Below are positions 7,798 through 15,216 of a DNA stretch of 52,972 bases, in pieces. The notes under the pieces were generated by a model. The model was given only the letters and a program-made list of their open reading frames with translations, was not told where the DNA came from and did no database searches. How positions within the stretch are numbered: position 1 is the stretch's first letter; every line of letters starts with the position of its first letter. This DNA is from an uncultured Clostridia bacterium (lineage in GTDB: Bacteria > Bacillota > Clostridia > Oscillospirales > Acutalibacteraceae), in NCBI GenBank assembly GCA_927362715.1, contig CAKMIX010000020.1, positions 1-52,972 on the forward strand, given 5' to 3'. The translations under genes and the position numbers were made by a program.

Positions 7798-8891
7798 AGC
7801 AATTTCTCGGTGAACCTAAAATCAACGGAGCGAATGATACCGACGGATGGCTGACCGGGCAGGAAAAATCCGATGTATTGCGGGCCTTTCTGCCCTCTGA
7901 TGCTATGCGGCGGTACCTTGCCGATACGCCGCTCACAAAAAGGCAAATTTCCGGGCTTATTTGCGGCGCACCCGTCCCGTTGACGGATAAGCTGCATTGG
8001 ATGAAATATTTGGCCGCAAAGGAAAACCTGTTTCCCGATCGTCCGTCAGAGAGTCTGTCTCTGCGGGAGCAGTCAGCCGCCGGCCCGGCGGCGCGGCAGA
8101 CGGTTGAGGCTTCCTTTTCGTATCAGGCAAAGCAGATAAAGCTGGCTTTAGAGGAACTGGAAACGGGCGTCGAAGCGGTTTTTCTGCTGATTGAGGCCTG
8201 GCACGATGAGGAGCTCGACGACCGGAAAATTTCTGCGGGCACGCCGTTTTTCAATGCGGACGACGCCTTGGAATATATCCGGTATGATATGGACAGCGCC
8301 GGTGATGATTACAGTAATCTTTGCTGGTACGAGCTTCAAAAATGGAAGCCGTCAACAGACCCGGTGAGCGGAAAAGCCTCCTACGTCCACAGCTATACCT
8401 ATTATTTTCTCAAAGACCGCGCGTGCTTTTTTAAAAAGCTTGAAGAAACACGGGAACCATATCTGTTTCTGCCGAAATCCCGGCGCTATGCCGAAGACGG
8501 ACAGCATCTGAATCTGCCCGTCCCGTTTTGCGCCGGTGATATTGTGTGCGTGGACTGCCGGCCGTTTCAGCCGGAGCGCCCCGCCGTGCTGCTGGAGGTA
8601 GGGGGCAATACGGACTGCTGCTGTGTGCAGGCGCTTTGCCGCGGCCAAAACGGCACTTGGACGCTCGGCGCGTTCAAACATGGGAGCCTGTTTTCAGACA
8701 GAGACTGTTTTCTCTCGCCGCTGTACCGTTTGGAGGCATACCCGAAGCCTCTTCCGGAAAGCGACTGTCTGCTTCAAAGCATACAGGATTTTATCGCAGG
8801 CGACGAGAAACGCGGCAGGCTTCTTTGGGAAAGGCTGCGCCGTTTGGACACGCGCACGGATTCTGAAATTCGGTTGGTGCTGGCGGACTGA
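7794..8891 (+). CDS. three-paralogue operon, protein C (365 aa)
   Basis: Third coupled gene, ATG 7794 overlapping the stop of B. A weaker version of the N-terminal module is seen: VLRAFLPSDAMRRYL, a Q-I-S-G-L-I-C block in place of the EAAxxIxQC block, and LTDKLHWMKYLAAKE in place of EKHAAWRELIQTMPD. The middle contains LPVPFCAGDIVC, matching the PTPFxxGDxV block of A and B. The rest is divergent and no known enzyme motif is visible. It appears to be an old paralogue of A and B kept in the same operon, which suggests the three act together. Confidence 0.65.
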   Translation: MKQFLGEPKINGANDTDGWLTGQEKSDVLRAFLPSDAMRRYLADTPLTKRQISGLICGAPVPLTDKLHWMKYLAAKENLFPDRPSESLSLREQSAAGPAARQTVEASFSYQAKQIKLALEELETGVEAVFLLIEAWHDEELDDRKISAGTPFFNADDALEYIRYDMDSAGDDYSNLCWYELQKWKPSTDPVSGKASYVHSYTYYFLKDRACFFKKLEETREPYLFLPKSRRYAEDGQHLNLPVPFCAGDIVCVDCRPFQPERPAVLLEVGGNTDCCCVQALCRGQNGTWTLGAFKHGSLFSDRDCFLSPLYRLEAYPKPLPESDCLLQSIQDFIAGDEKRGRLLWERLRRLDTRTDSEIRLVLAD

Positions 8892-9123
8892 GTCACTGTG
8901 TACCGAGCTTACAGCCAAACGCAGCAGCCCGATATATATGGGTATTAGGGCAGCGCCCTAACGGGAAACACTGTTTTACGACTGTGGGAGTACAAACAGT
9001 CTGCTCGCTACACGGATACAGAAAACCGGAGAAAGCGGTTTTGCGGGCCATTCGTCTCATCTATGGTGCCAGCAGAAGGCGGTAATCGGTTATCTAAAAA
9101 ACGAAATCGTTTTACTTATTATG
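8892..9123. other. intergenic region without recognised gene
   Basis: No convincing reading frame. A perfect 7-bp inverted repeat TTAGGGC/GCCCTAA with a 3-base loop sits at 8945-8961 without a T-run. The sequence is lower in GC than the backbone and could be a relic of an element end. Confidence 0.4.
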
Positions 9124-9170
9124 AACAGCCCATCGGAATTCCTGTCCGGAAATCCAATGGGCTGTTTTCT
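9124..9170 (+). terminator. terminator between convergent genes
   Basis: AACAGCCCAT (9124-9133) pairs with ATGGGCTGTT (9157-9166), followed by TTCTTTC. It can end the three-gene operon; read from the other side it lies about 30 bases beyond the end of the AAA/M41 protease gene. Confidence 0.65.
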
Positions 9171-9195
9171 TTCACGCCGACGAGTTTATAGTGAT

Positions 9196-10479
9196 TTATA
9201 CCGCCACCTCGGTAATGGTTGTGCTTTCCATCAAAGCGCGGATATCGGAATAGAGAAGCGTTTCTTTTTCAATCAGAGCCGCAGTAACCCTCTCAAGAAA
9301 TTCTCTGTTTTTCAGAAGAATGTCTTTGGCAATCCGCATATACCGCTCGAGTTCCGCATGAGTCACAGCCTCGCTGCGAGAGTTCATATTCTCGGAAGTT
9401 TCGGGAAAACTTCGTGTGGAAACATCAATCATTCCAAATCCAAGGGTAGCGTTCTCTGAAATACCGTCCCTGATATAATTGCAAGCCCGATAGATATCGC
9501 TCCGGCAGCCGCTCGCGACGGTATCACAATAGTAGAGTTCAACAGCAGCCTTTCCAGCAAGAGATACAAGAACATAATAAGGTCTTCTGGAAAGCTCCTT
9601 ACACCGGTGAATAAATCCTCCCGTAGAATCCCTGCCGGTAGAACGCAGAGAGGCAAGTCCCACACTTCCCGGGCAAAGAACTTCCGAAACGACAAGATGA
9701 CCGGCTTCGTGAAGCGCCGTTTTTTTCATGTCTTCTGCGGAAGCTTTTGTATAGTTGTCCGGTGAATCATAAATCATTCTTAAAACGGATTTCACGAGGT
9801 CTTCCATTTCAATATCGGTCTTTCTTTTATAGGCGGCGCTGATTGCCGCCTCATTAAGAATTGTTTCAAGCTCGGCACAGGAGCTGTAGCTGATCATCTT
9901 TGAAAGATCTTCCATATTAACATTTTCCGAAACTTTCTTGTCGGAGAGATAATGCTCGATAATTTCGTTGGCATCCTTGTCAGTGGGACGCTTTACTTCA
10001 ATTTTTCTGTCAAAGCGTCCTGAGCGCACAAGAGATTCGGGGAGTTTCCGCATTTCATTTGCTGTTGCAAGGACAAACACATCGCAGTTCTTTACCTCGT
10101 CAATACCTGACTGAACCGCTACATATTCTTCTGCGTCACGGTGATCGCTGTCCTCGTTGGCAAACTTGTCCATGTCATCAAGGAAAACGATGCAGGGGGC
10201 GGCGTTTTCTTTTGCCTTTTGGAAAGTTTCCGTAATATTACTTATAAAGTCGTCATTGCCCTTATTTCTCCGAACGACATAAGATTTAAGACCGCTTTCT
10301 TCTATAAAGCACTTTGCAATAAGGGTTTTGCCGAGTCCCGGATCACCGTATAACAAAATACCCTGCGGCAGCTTGGCTCCAAGAGCCTCATAACGCTCCT
10401 TATTATGCACCATATCGCAAATTTGCATAAGTTCGTTTTTTATTGTTTCATAACCTATAACCTTATCAAATGCGCTCAT
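9196..10479 (-). CDS. soluble FtsH-like AAA ATPase / M41 peptidase
   Basis: A 427-aa protein with a AAA module followed by an M41 zinc peptidase. Walker A is GDPGLGKT (45-52), Walker B IVFLDDMD, and the second region of homology SLVRSGRFDRK carries the arginine finger. The peptidase motif HEAGH is at 257-261, and a later SGCRSDI block could supply the third metal ligand. FtsH has an N-terminal membrane anchor and is about 600-650 aa; here none is present, so this is a cytosolic stand-alone version. ATG 10479 (MSAFDKV) is chosen because GGAGG sits at ideal spacing; ATG 10485 would be too close. It may remove specific proteins encoded by the island; that is inference. Confidence 0.85.
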   Translation of the reverse strand: MSAFDKVIGYETIKNELMQICDMVHNKERYEALGAKLPQGILLYGDPGLGKTLIAKCFIEESGLKSYVVRRNKGNDDFISNITETFQKAKENAAPCIVFLDDMDKFANEDSDHRDAEEYVAVQSGIDEVKNCDVFVLATANEMRKLPESLVRSGRFDRKIEVKRPTDKDANEIIEHYLSDKKVSENVNMEDLSKMISYSSCAELETILNEAAISAAYKRKTDIEMEDLVKSVLRMIYDSPDNYTKASAEDMKKTALHEAGHLVVSEVLCPGSVGLASLRSTGRDSTGGFIHRCKELSRRPYYVLVSLAGKAAVELYYCDTVASGCRSDIYRACNYIRDGISENATLGFGMIDVSTRSFPETSENMNSRSEAVTHAELERYMRIAKDILLKNREFLERVTAALIEKETLLYSDIRALMESTTITEVAV

Positions 10480-10677
10480 ACTCATTCCTCCAAATGATTT
10501 TCGGTTTCTGCATAAACAATAATGATACAACATGTAATTTTTAAAGACGCCTTTATCATGTTTTCTTGAGTATAACAGGCAGTTCCTGAAAATACAAATA
10601 AAACGGACTTTCGGAGAAAATTTATTTGCCGTTGCGTTATTTATCGTTTTTATGTTAATAGAGAACCAATGTGCGAA

Positions 10678-10866
10678 TCACAGACAATATGTGTCCTGAC
10701 TGTATTTCCGTGTGTTTTTATCAAATCCGTTATGAACATCCGCATCATCCACAGTGTCGGTATAACGCCCTTCATGCCGCAGCTTGTTCTGAAACCAAAG
10801 GAGATTTTGAATGAGAAATCTGCGCTCATTTTCCGAAAGAAAGAGATGATATTTCCGCCCTCTCAT
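10678..10866 (-). CDS. small TnpV-associated hypothetical protein, 62 aa
   Basis: ATG 10866 overlaps the stop of tnpV in ATGA. The product, beginning MRGRKYHLFLSENERR and containing LWFQNKLRHEGRYTDTVDD, resembles a widespread small protein of clostridial mobile regions (typically R-K-Y-x-L-Y-L-S-E-x-E then N-K-L-x-x-x-G-R-Y-T-D-A-V-D-D). The last 20 residues do not fit the usual lysine-rich ending, so a late frameshift is possible. Function unknown. Confidence 0.55.
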   Translation of the reverse strand: MRGRKYHLFLSENERRFLIQNLLWFQNKLRHEGRYTDTVDDADVHNGFDKNTRKYSQDTYCL

Positions 10867-11234
10867 ATGTAAATCCACTCGTTGTTCACGATTTCAGCAG
10901 CCCGGTTTCGGATACTGTTCGTCTTTTGCACCCACTCCATAGGGCGATCGGCTTTCAGCTTTTCCGTGATATTTTCCTGTTTAGAAAATGCGGATACAAG
11001 CGACCGAAACATCTGCTCCGCCTGCCGGTCTACCTCTGTCAATTGCTCGTTTTGCTTTCCGGCGGTCAGCAGATTGTAATACCGAATCCGGTGGCGCTGC
11101 TTCAAATATCGCCGGTATCGCTGTCCCCAGACTCCGATTTCAATTTCTTTTTCGGGCGGTACTTTCAGATCGGGAAATTCATAATCGCCTTGCCGGGTAT
11201 ATGTGCCGCCTGCTTCTTCATAAATGCTTTTCAT
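10863..11234 (-). CDS. tnpV: TnpV-family transposon-encoded protein
   Basis: A 123-aa basic protein matching TnpV along its length: MKSIYEEAGGTYTRQGDYEFP at the start, the centre YLKQRHRIRYYNLLTAGKQNE, and the C-terminal MEWVQKTNSIRNRAAEIV. TnpV is carried by Tn4451-type clostridial elements and is often found alone; its biochemical role is not settled. ATG 11234 has AGGAGG eight bases upstream. It marks this stretch as mobile-element derived. Confidence 0.85.
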   Translation of the reverse strand: MKSIYEEAGGTYTRQGDYEFPDLKVPPEKEIEIGVWGQRYRRYLKQRHRIRYYNLLTAGKQNEQLTEVDRQAEQMFRSLVSAFSKQENITEKLKADRPMEWVQKTNSIRNRAAEIVNNEWIYI

Positions 11235-11328
11235 TGCAAAAACCTCCTGCGTTTTTTGGTACTTTCATTTTACAGAAGATTTTCAGGAAAAACCAATGTG
11301 CCGATTGCAGTTTTATCGGCATATACAG

Positions 11329-11359
11329 AAAAAGAGTACGAACCCTTCGATTCGTACTC
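11329..11359 (-). terminator. terminator downstream of galU
   Basis: On the minus strand GAGTACGAA and TTCGTACTC (11359-11351 and 11342-11334) form a 9-bp stem around an 8-base loop, followed by TTTTT (11333-11329). It lies about 110 bases after the galU stop and ahead of tnpV. Confidence 0.75.
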
Positions 11360-11467
11360 TCGTTTCCTTCCTGCAATGCCGGTTGCTGCGTGTTTTTCGA
11401 ATACTGCCTTATACACACTCAGCAAATGCACAGGGCGTTTTTGTTATACTTCTGTTGTCTCGTCCGC

Positions 11468-12343
11468 TTACAGCGTGGCGGCGAGCTTTTTGAGATAAGC
11501 CTTGAAGTCCTCGCCGATCTCGGGATGCGTAAGCGCCACTTCGCAGTTCGCCTGCATGATGCCGAGCTTGTTGCCCATATCGTAGCGCGTGCCGACAAAA
11601 TCCACGGCGTTGAGCTTGCCGCGGCGCGCAAGGTCGAGCATGGCGTCGGTGAAATAGATCTCGCCGCTCTTCGGGTCGGCGGGCGTTTTTTCAATGAGGT
11701 CAAAGATCTCAGGCGGCATGACCACGCGCCCCAAGATCGAGTAGCAGGACATGATCTGCTCCGGGGTAGGCTTTTCGATGATGTTGTGTACCTGCATGAC
11801 ACGATCCTCCAGCGGCGTCACGTCGAGCGTGCAGTACTTCGGCACGTCTTTACGCGGGACTTCCTTGACGCCGACCGCACCGCAGCCGTATTTTTCATAC
11901 GCGCGGCAAAGCTGCCCGACGACCGGATCTTCGGAAATGATGACGTCGTCGCCGTACATGACCGCGAACGGCTCGTTGCCGACGAAGCTCTTGGCGCACA
12001 GCACCGCATGGCCGAGACCCTTCGTCTCCTTCTGGCGGACATAGTAAATGTTTGCCAGATTCGCACAGGCTTCCACCTGCTCTAAGATATGCGCCTTCGA
12101 CGGGTTGCCCTTGAGTTTTGCTTCGAGCTCAAAGGAATGGTCAAAATGGTCTTCTATGACGCCCTTGCCGCGGTTGGTGACGATGAGGATATCCGTGATG
12201 CCTGCGGCGACCGCTTCCTCCACGATATACTGGATGGCGGGTTTGTCCACGATGTTGAGCATTTCCTTCGGGACGGCCTTCGATGCGGGCAGCACGCGCG
12301 TGCCAAGCCCGGCGGCAGGGATAACAGCTTTTGTGATTTTCAT
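11468..12343 (-). CDS. galU: UTP-glucose-1-phosphate uridylyltransferase
   Basis: A 291-aa cytosolic enzyme that makes UDP-glucose from UTP and glucose 1-phosphate, the usual length for bacterial GalU. The N-terminal nucleotide-binding signature AAGLGTRVLPASKAVPKEML (residues 10-29) is complete, followed by VDKPAIQY. The IEKPTPEQ block, a sugar-phosphate site, and a late GTRYDMGNK are present. Start ATG 12343 has GAGGA seven bases upstream. UDP-glucose would be the donor for the large glucan synthase-like protein in this window, but the genes are not linked. Confidence 0.95.
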   Translation of the reverse strand: MKITKAVIPAAGLGTRVLPASKAVPKEMLNIVDKPAIQYIVEEAVAAGITDILIVTNRGKGVIEDHFDHSFELEAKLKGNPSKAHILEQVEACANLANIYYVRQKETKGLGHAVLCAKSFVGNEPFAVMYGDDVIISEDPVVGQLCRAYEKYGCGAVGVKEVPRKDVPKYCTLDVTPLEDRVMQVHNIIEKPTPEQIMSCYSILGRVVMPPEIFDLIEKTPADPKSGEIYFTDAMLDLARRGKLNAVDFVGTRYDMGNKLGIMQANCEVALTHPEIGEDFKAYLKKLAATL

Positions 12344-12404
12344 GCGCTTTTCCTCGTTTCCGATTAGATTCTTTTTTGAAAGAAACGTGTCTTACACGCC
12401 TATT

Positions 12405-13379
12405 CTACGACAGAAGATTGAAAAATGCAACCCCAAGAAGCTGCTGCGCCGCAGAATAAATAAAAATTACAGCGACGCACAGCAGTGCGGACACGCCCCC
12501 GCGCCGCAAAAGCCCCAGCCGATAGCGTTCGGGGGATTCGGCGTGCGCGCGCAGGTCGGCGATATCCTTTTGCACCTTGCGCTTGTAAAAATAATTCGCG
12601 CAAAGCCCCGCCGCGACATGCAGCACGACGCCGCCCGCAAAAAAGCCGATGGTCTCGGGCAGGGTGTAAAACGCCTGCGCCTGTGCCATATACGAAGCCT
12701 CATCCAGCGTGCCGGCAAGGTACTGCTGCTGCGCGTCGTAGATCGCGGCAAACGATTCCTGGAAGCGCGGCGTGGCGGTGCACAGGCTCAAAAGCACGCC
12801 GAGCACCAGAAAGACGGCGCCTGCGGCATAGACCTTGCGGTAAAAGAACCAGTATGGCGTAAACAGGAACGCCGCCCAATTCCAGCGCACCTTTTTGCGC
12901 GTTTTTTCCATTTCATAAAACTTCGGGACATAGCGATCCGCACCCATCTGCACATACGCCGCCGTATCTGCGACCGTGTTGCCGCCGATCGTTTCGTTCG
13001 GCGGGATAACGGTGGGCTGCGGTATGCCGTAGGGCGGCTGCTGCGTACCGTAAGGCGGCTGCTGGGCGTTTGGCGCGTGATAAAGCCGTTCGCCGCAGAT
13101 CGTGCACACGGGCTCTTCGGCGGGGTTTTGCGCGCCGCAGCGCGGACAGGTGACGGTGGGGTGCGCGGTCTCCTGCTTCGCCGACGGCAGCGCCTGTTCG
13201 GCAGGCCTTTCGGGCTGCCACACATAGCCTTCGGCATGGCGCGCTTCGTTTGCGCACGCGCCCTTTTCCGCATAGCAAGCGCGGTGGTGCGGCGTGCCGC
13301 ACACGGGGCAGACTACGATATCGTCCGTTTCGGTGAACGCTTTGCCGCAGACCGGGCAGTGCGCGCCTGTATAATTCAT
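12405..13379 (-). CDS. zinc-ribbon/RING-like DUF2628 membrane protein
   Basis: A 324-aa protein. Residues 8-40 hold CPVCGKAF and CPVCGTPHHRACY, a RING-like Cys/His arrangement, and a second pair CPRCGAQN/CTICGERL follows near residue 78-98. A Pro/Gln-rich linker (QQPPYG repeated) leads to a membrane region starting with WNWAAFLFTPYWFFYRKVY, the characteristic block of DUF2628, then about three to four more hydrophobic segments. A zinc-sensing or scaffolding role is plausible but no function is known. It sits alone between galU and purB. Confidence 0.8.
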   Translation of the reverse strand: MNYTGAHCPVCGKAFTETDDIVVCPVCGTPHHRACYAEKGACANEARHAEGYVWQPERPAEQALPSAKQETAHPTVTCPRCGAQNPAEEPVCTICGERLYHAPNAQQPPYGTQQPPYGIPQPTVIPPNETIGGNTVADTAAYVQMGADRYVPKFYEMEKTRKKVRWNWAAFLFTPYWFFYRKVYAAGAVFLVLGVLLSLCTATPRFQESFAAIYDAQQQYLAGTLDEASYMAQAQAFYTLPETIGFFAGGVVLHVAAGLCANYFYKRKVQKDIADLRAHAESPERYRLGLLRRGGVSALLCVAVIFIYSAAQQLLGVAFFNLLS

Positions 13380-13449
13380 AGGGAAACCTTCTTTCTCCTA
13401 CCACCCTCAGCGGACAGGCTTTTTCTTCTCCACGTTTCTTTGTGCAAGC

Positions 13450-14883
13450 TTAGACTTTGATCTCGACTTCCAAGCCCAAAAGATCGCGGTAGCGGTCTAA
13501 AATCGGCTGCACGTCGTTTTGCAAAAACTGTGCGACCTGCTGCGGCGCACGGCCCACAAAGTTCTGCGGCACAAGCTCGGCGCGCAGTTCCTCGATCGTC
13601 ATGCCGAACGCGGGATCGGCGGCAATGCGCTCCAAAAGGTCGTTGGGTTTCCCCTCGACCTTGACAACTTTTCCCGCCGCCATGGAGTGTTGGCGGATCC
13701 TTTCGTGCAGCTCCTGCCGGTCGCCGCCCTTTTTGACGGCAGCCATCAGGATATTTTCGGTCGCCATAAACGGCAGTTCGTCATTTAAGCGTTTTTCGAT
13801 CATCTTCGGGTAGACGACCAGCCCGCTGACGATGTTGATATACAATTCTAAAATCGCATCCGTGGCAAGGAACGCCTCGGGGATGCTGATGCGCTTGTTG
13901 GCGGAATCGTCGAGCGTGCGCTCGAACCACTGGGTCGCCGCGGTGACGGCGGGGTTCGTGGCGTCGGCGATCACATAGCGCGCCAAAGAGGCGATGCGCT
14001 CACTGCGCATGGGGTTGCGCTTATACGCCATCGCGGACGAGCCGATCTGATGCGCTTCAAACGGCTCCTCGATCTCCTTTAAATGCTGCAAAAGCCGCAG
14101 GTCGTTCGAGAATTTGTGCGCGGACTGCGCTACCCCTGAAAGCACGAACAGCACCTGGCTGTCGAGTTTTCGCGGATAGGTCTGCCCCGAGACGGGGAAG
14201 ACGCTCGAAAAGCCCATTTTTTCGGCGATCTTGCGGTCGAGCGCAACGACCTTTTCGGTGTCGCCCTCGAAAAGCTCCATAAAGCTCGCCTGCGTACCCG
14301 TGGTGCCCTTTGAGCCCAGAAGCCGCATCTGCGAAAGCTGGAACTCGAGCGCGGAGAAGTCCATTAAAAGATCCATCAGCCACAAGCTTGCGCGCTTGCC
14401 GACGGTCGTGGGCTGCGCGGGCTGGAAATGCGTGAACGCAAGGCAGGGCATGGTTTTGTATTCGTCGGCGAATTTTGCCAGACGGTCTATGAGGTTGACC
14501 ATCTTTTTGCGGATGAGTTTTAAGCCTTCGGTCATGATGATGACGTCGGTGTTATCGCCGACATAGCACGAGGTTGCCCCTAAGTGGATGATGCCTTTCG
14601 CCTTCGGGCACTGCACGCCGTAAGCATACACATGGCTCATCACGTCGTGGCGCACCTCGCGTTCGCGTGCTTCGGCGACGTCATAATTGATATCGTCGGC
14701 GTGCGCTTTGAGCTCGGCGATCTGCTCGTCCGTGATGGGCAGCCCCAGCTCCTGCTCGCTTTCGGCAAGGGCGATCCAGAGCTTGCGCCAGGTGCGGAAT
14801 TTGAAGTCGGGCGAGAAGATATATTTCATCTCGCGGCTCGCGTAACGCGAATTCAACGGGCTTTCGTAAACGTCTTTGGACAT
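13450..14883 (-). CDS. purB: adenylosuccinate lyase
   Basis: A 477-aa cytosolic enzyme of purine synthesis. It splits SAICAR and adenylosuccinate, releasing fumarate. The fumarase/aspartase-superfamily signature GSSAMAYKRNPM is at residues 281-292, with the catalytic Ser in the mobile loop; HLGATSCYVGDN and FTHFQPAQPTTVGKR supply the other active-site blocks. Start ATG 14883 follows GGAGG at a 6-base spacing. No other purine genes are adjacent. The upstream spacer is filled by repeat arms. Confidence 0.96.
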   Translation of the reverse strand: MSKDVYESPLNSRYASREMKYIFSPDFKFRTWRKLWIALAESEQELGLPITDEQIAELKAHADDINYDVAEAREREVRHDVMSHVYAYGVQCPKAKGIIHLGATSCYVGDNTDVIIMTEGLKLIRKKMVNLIDRLAKFADEYKTMPCLAFTHFQPAQPTTVGKRASLWLMDLLMDFSALEFQLSQMRLLGSKGTTGTQASFMELFEGDTEKVVALDRKIAEKMGFSSVFPVSGQTYPRKLDSQVLFVLSGVAQSAHKFSNDLRLLQHLKEIEEPFEAHQIGSSAMAYKRNPMRSERIASLARYVIADATNPAVTAATQWFERTLDDSANKRISIPEAFLATDAILELYINIVSGLVVYPKMIEKRLNDELPFMATENILMAAVKKGGDRQELHERIRQHSMAAGKVVKVEGKPNDLLERIAADPAFGMTIEELRAELVPQNFVGRAPQQVAQFLQNDVQPILDRYRDLLGLEVEIKV

Positions 14884-14900
14884 GGTATTCCTCCGCTTTC

Positions 14901-15216
14901 AGATGTTAGAGATTAGACGATAGAGGTTAGATGCGGGGTGGGCAGATATGTGCGCAGCCGTGGGTGCGCACAATATGAAAAATCTGTAGTCGTAGGGGCG
15001 GGGCTTAAGTTTTCTGCATAGCCGCCGGTCGTTTCCTCGCCGCACTCTGCGCGGACAGGGGCAAGCCCTGTCCCTACTGTTAGATGTTAGATATTAGACG
15101 GTAGAAGTCAGAAGTGGGGCAGGGGTATGTGTGCGAAGTCGAAGGTCGTATCGGCGTTCGGGTGTGATGAAACATTACCGTGCGGTTTCTGTCCTCTGAT
15201 TTCTGCCCTCTGCTGT
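14901..15216. repeat. composite intergenic repeat arms, purB-aspS spacer
   Basis: The spacer holds two TTAGA-rich blocks (14901-14932 and 15079-15118), a GTAGGGGCGGG core at 14992-15002, a perfect hairpin GGACAGGG/CCCTGTCC at 15053-15073, and an inverted TCTGATTTCTGCC-type block at 15194-15216 reaching the aspS stop. These are members of the repeat family described for 21.3 and 50.4 kb. No gene is seen. Confidence 0.75.

Larger units (their letters stand above)
10664..11301. mobile_element. possible TnpV-type unit between direct repeats
   Basis: The 11-base sequence AACCAATGTGC occurs at 10664-10674 and again at 11291-11301 in the same orientation, flanking exactly the two-gene tnpV unit. 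The similarity continues loosely downstream of both copies. This could be a target-site duplication or an element end. No transposase or recombinase is present, so movement would need help from elsewhere. Confidence 0.35.

Noticed and set aside
8892-9123. Possible small RNA or tmRNA-like gene after the three-gene operon
   Set aside because: Only a 7-bp hairpin without a T-run or tRNA-like ends was found.
10988-13460. Long plus-strand frames (365 and 470 codons) opposite galU and the DUF2628 gene
   Set aside because: Antisense shadows of GC-rich genes; the minus-strand products have clear family motifs.
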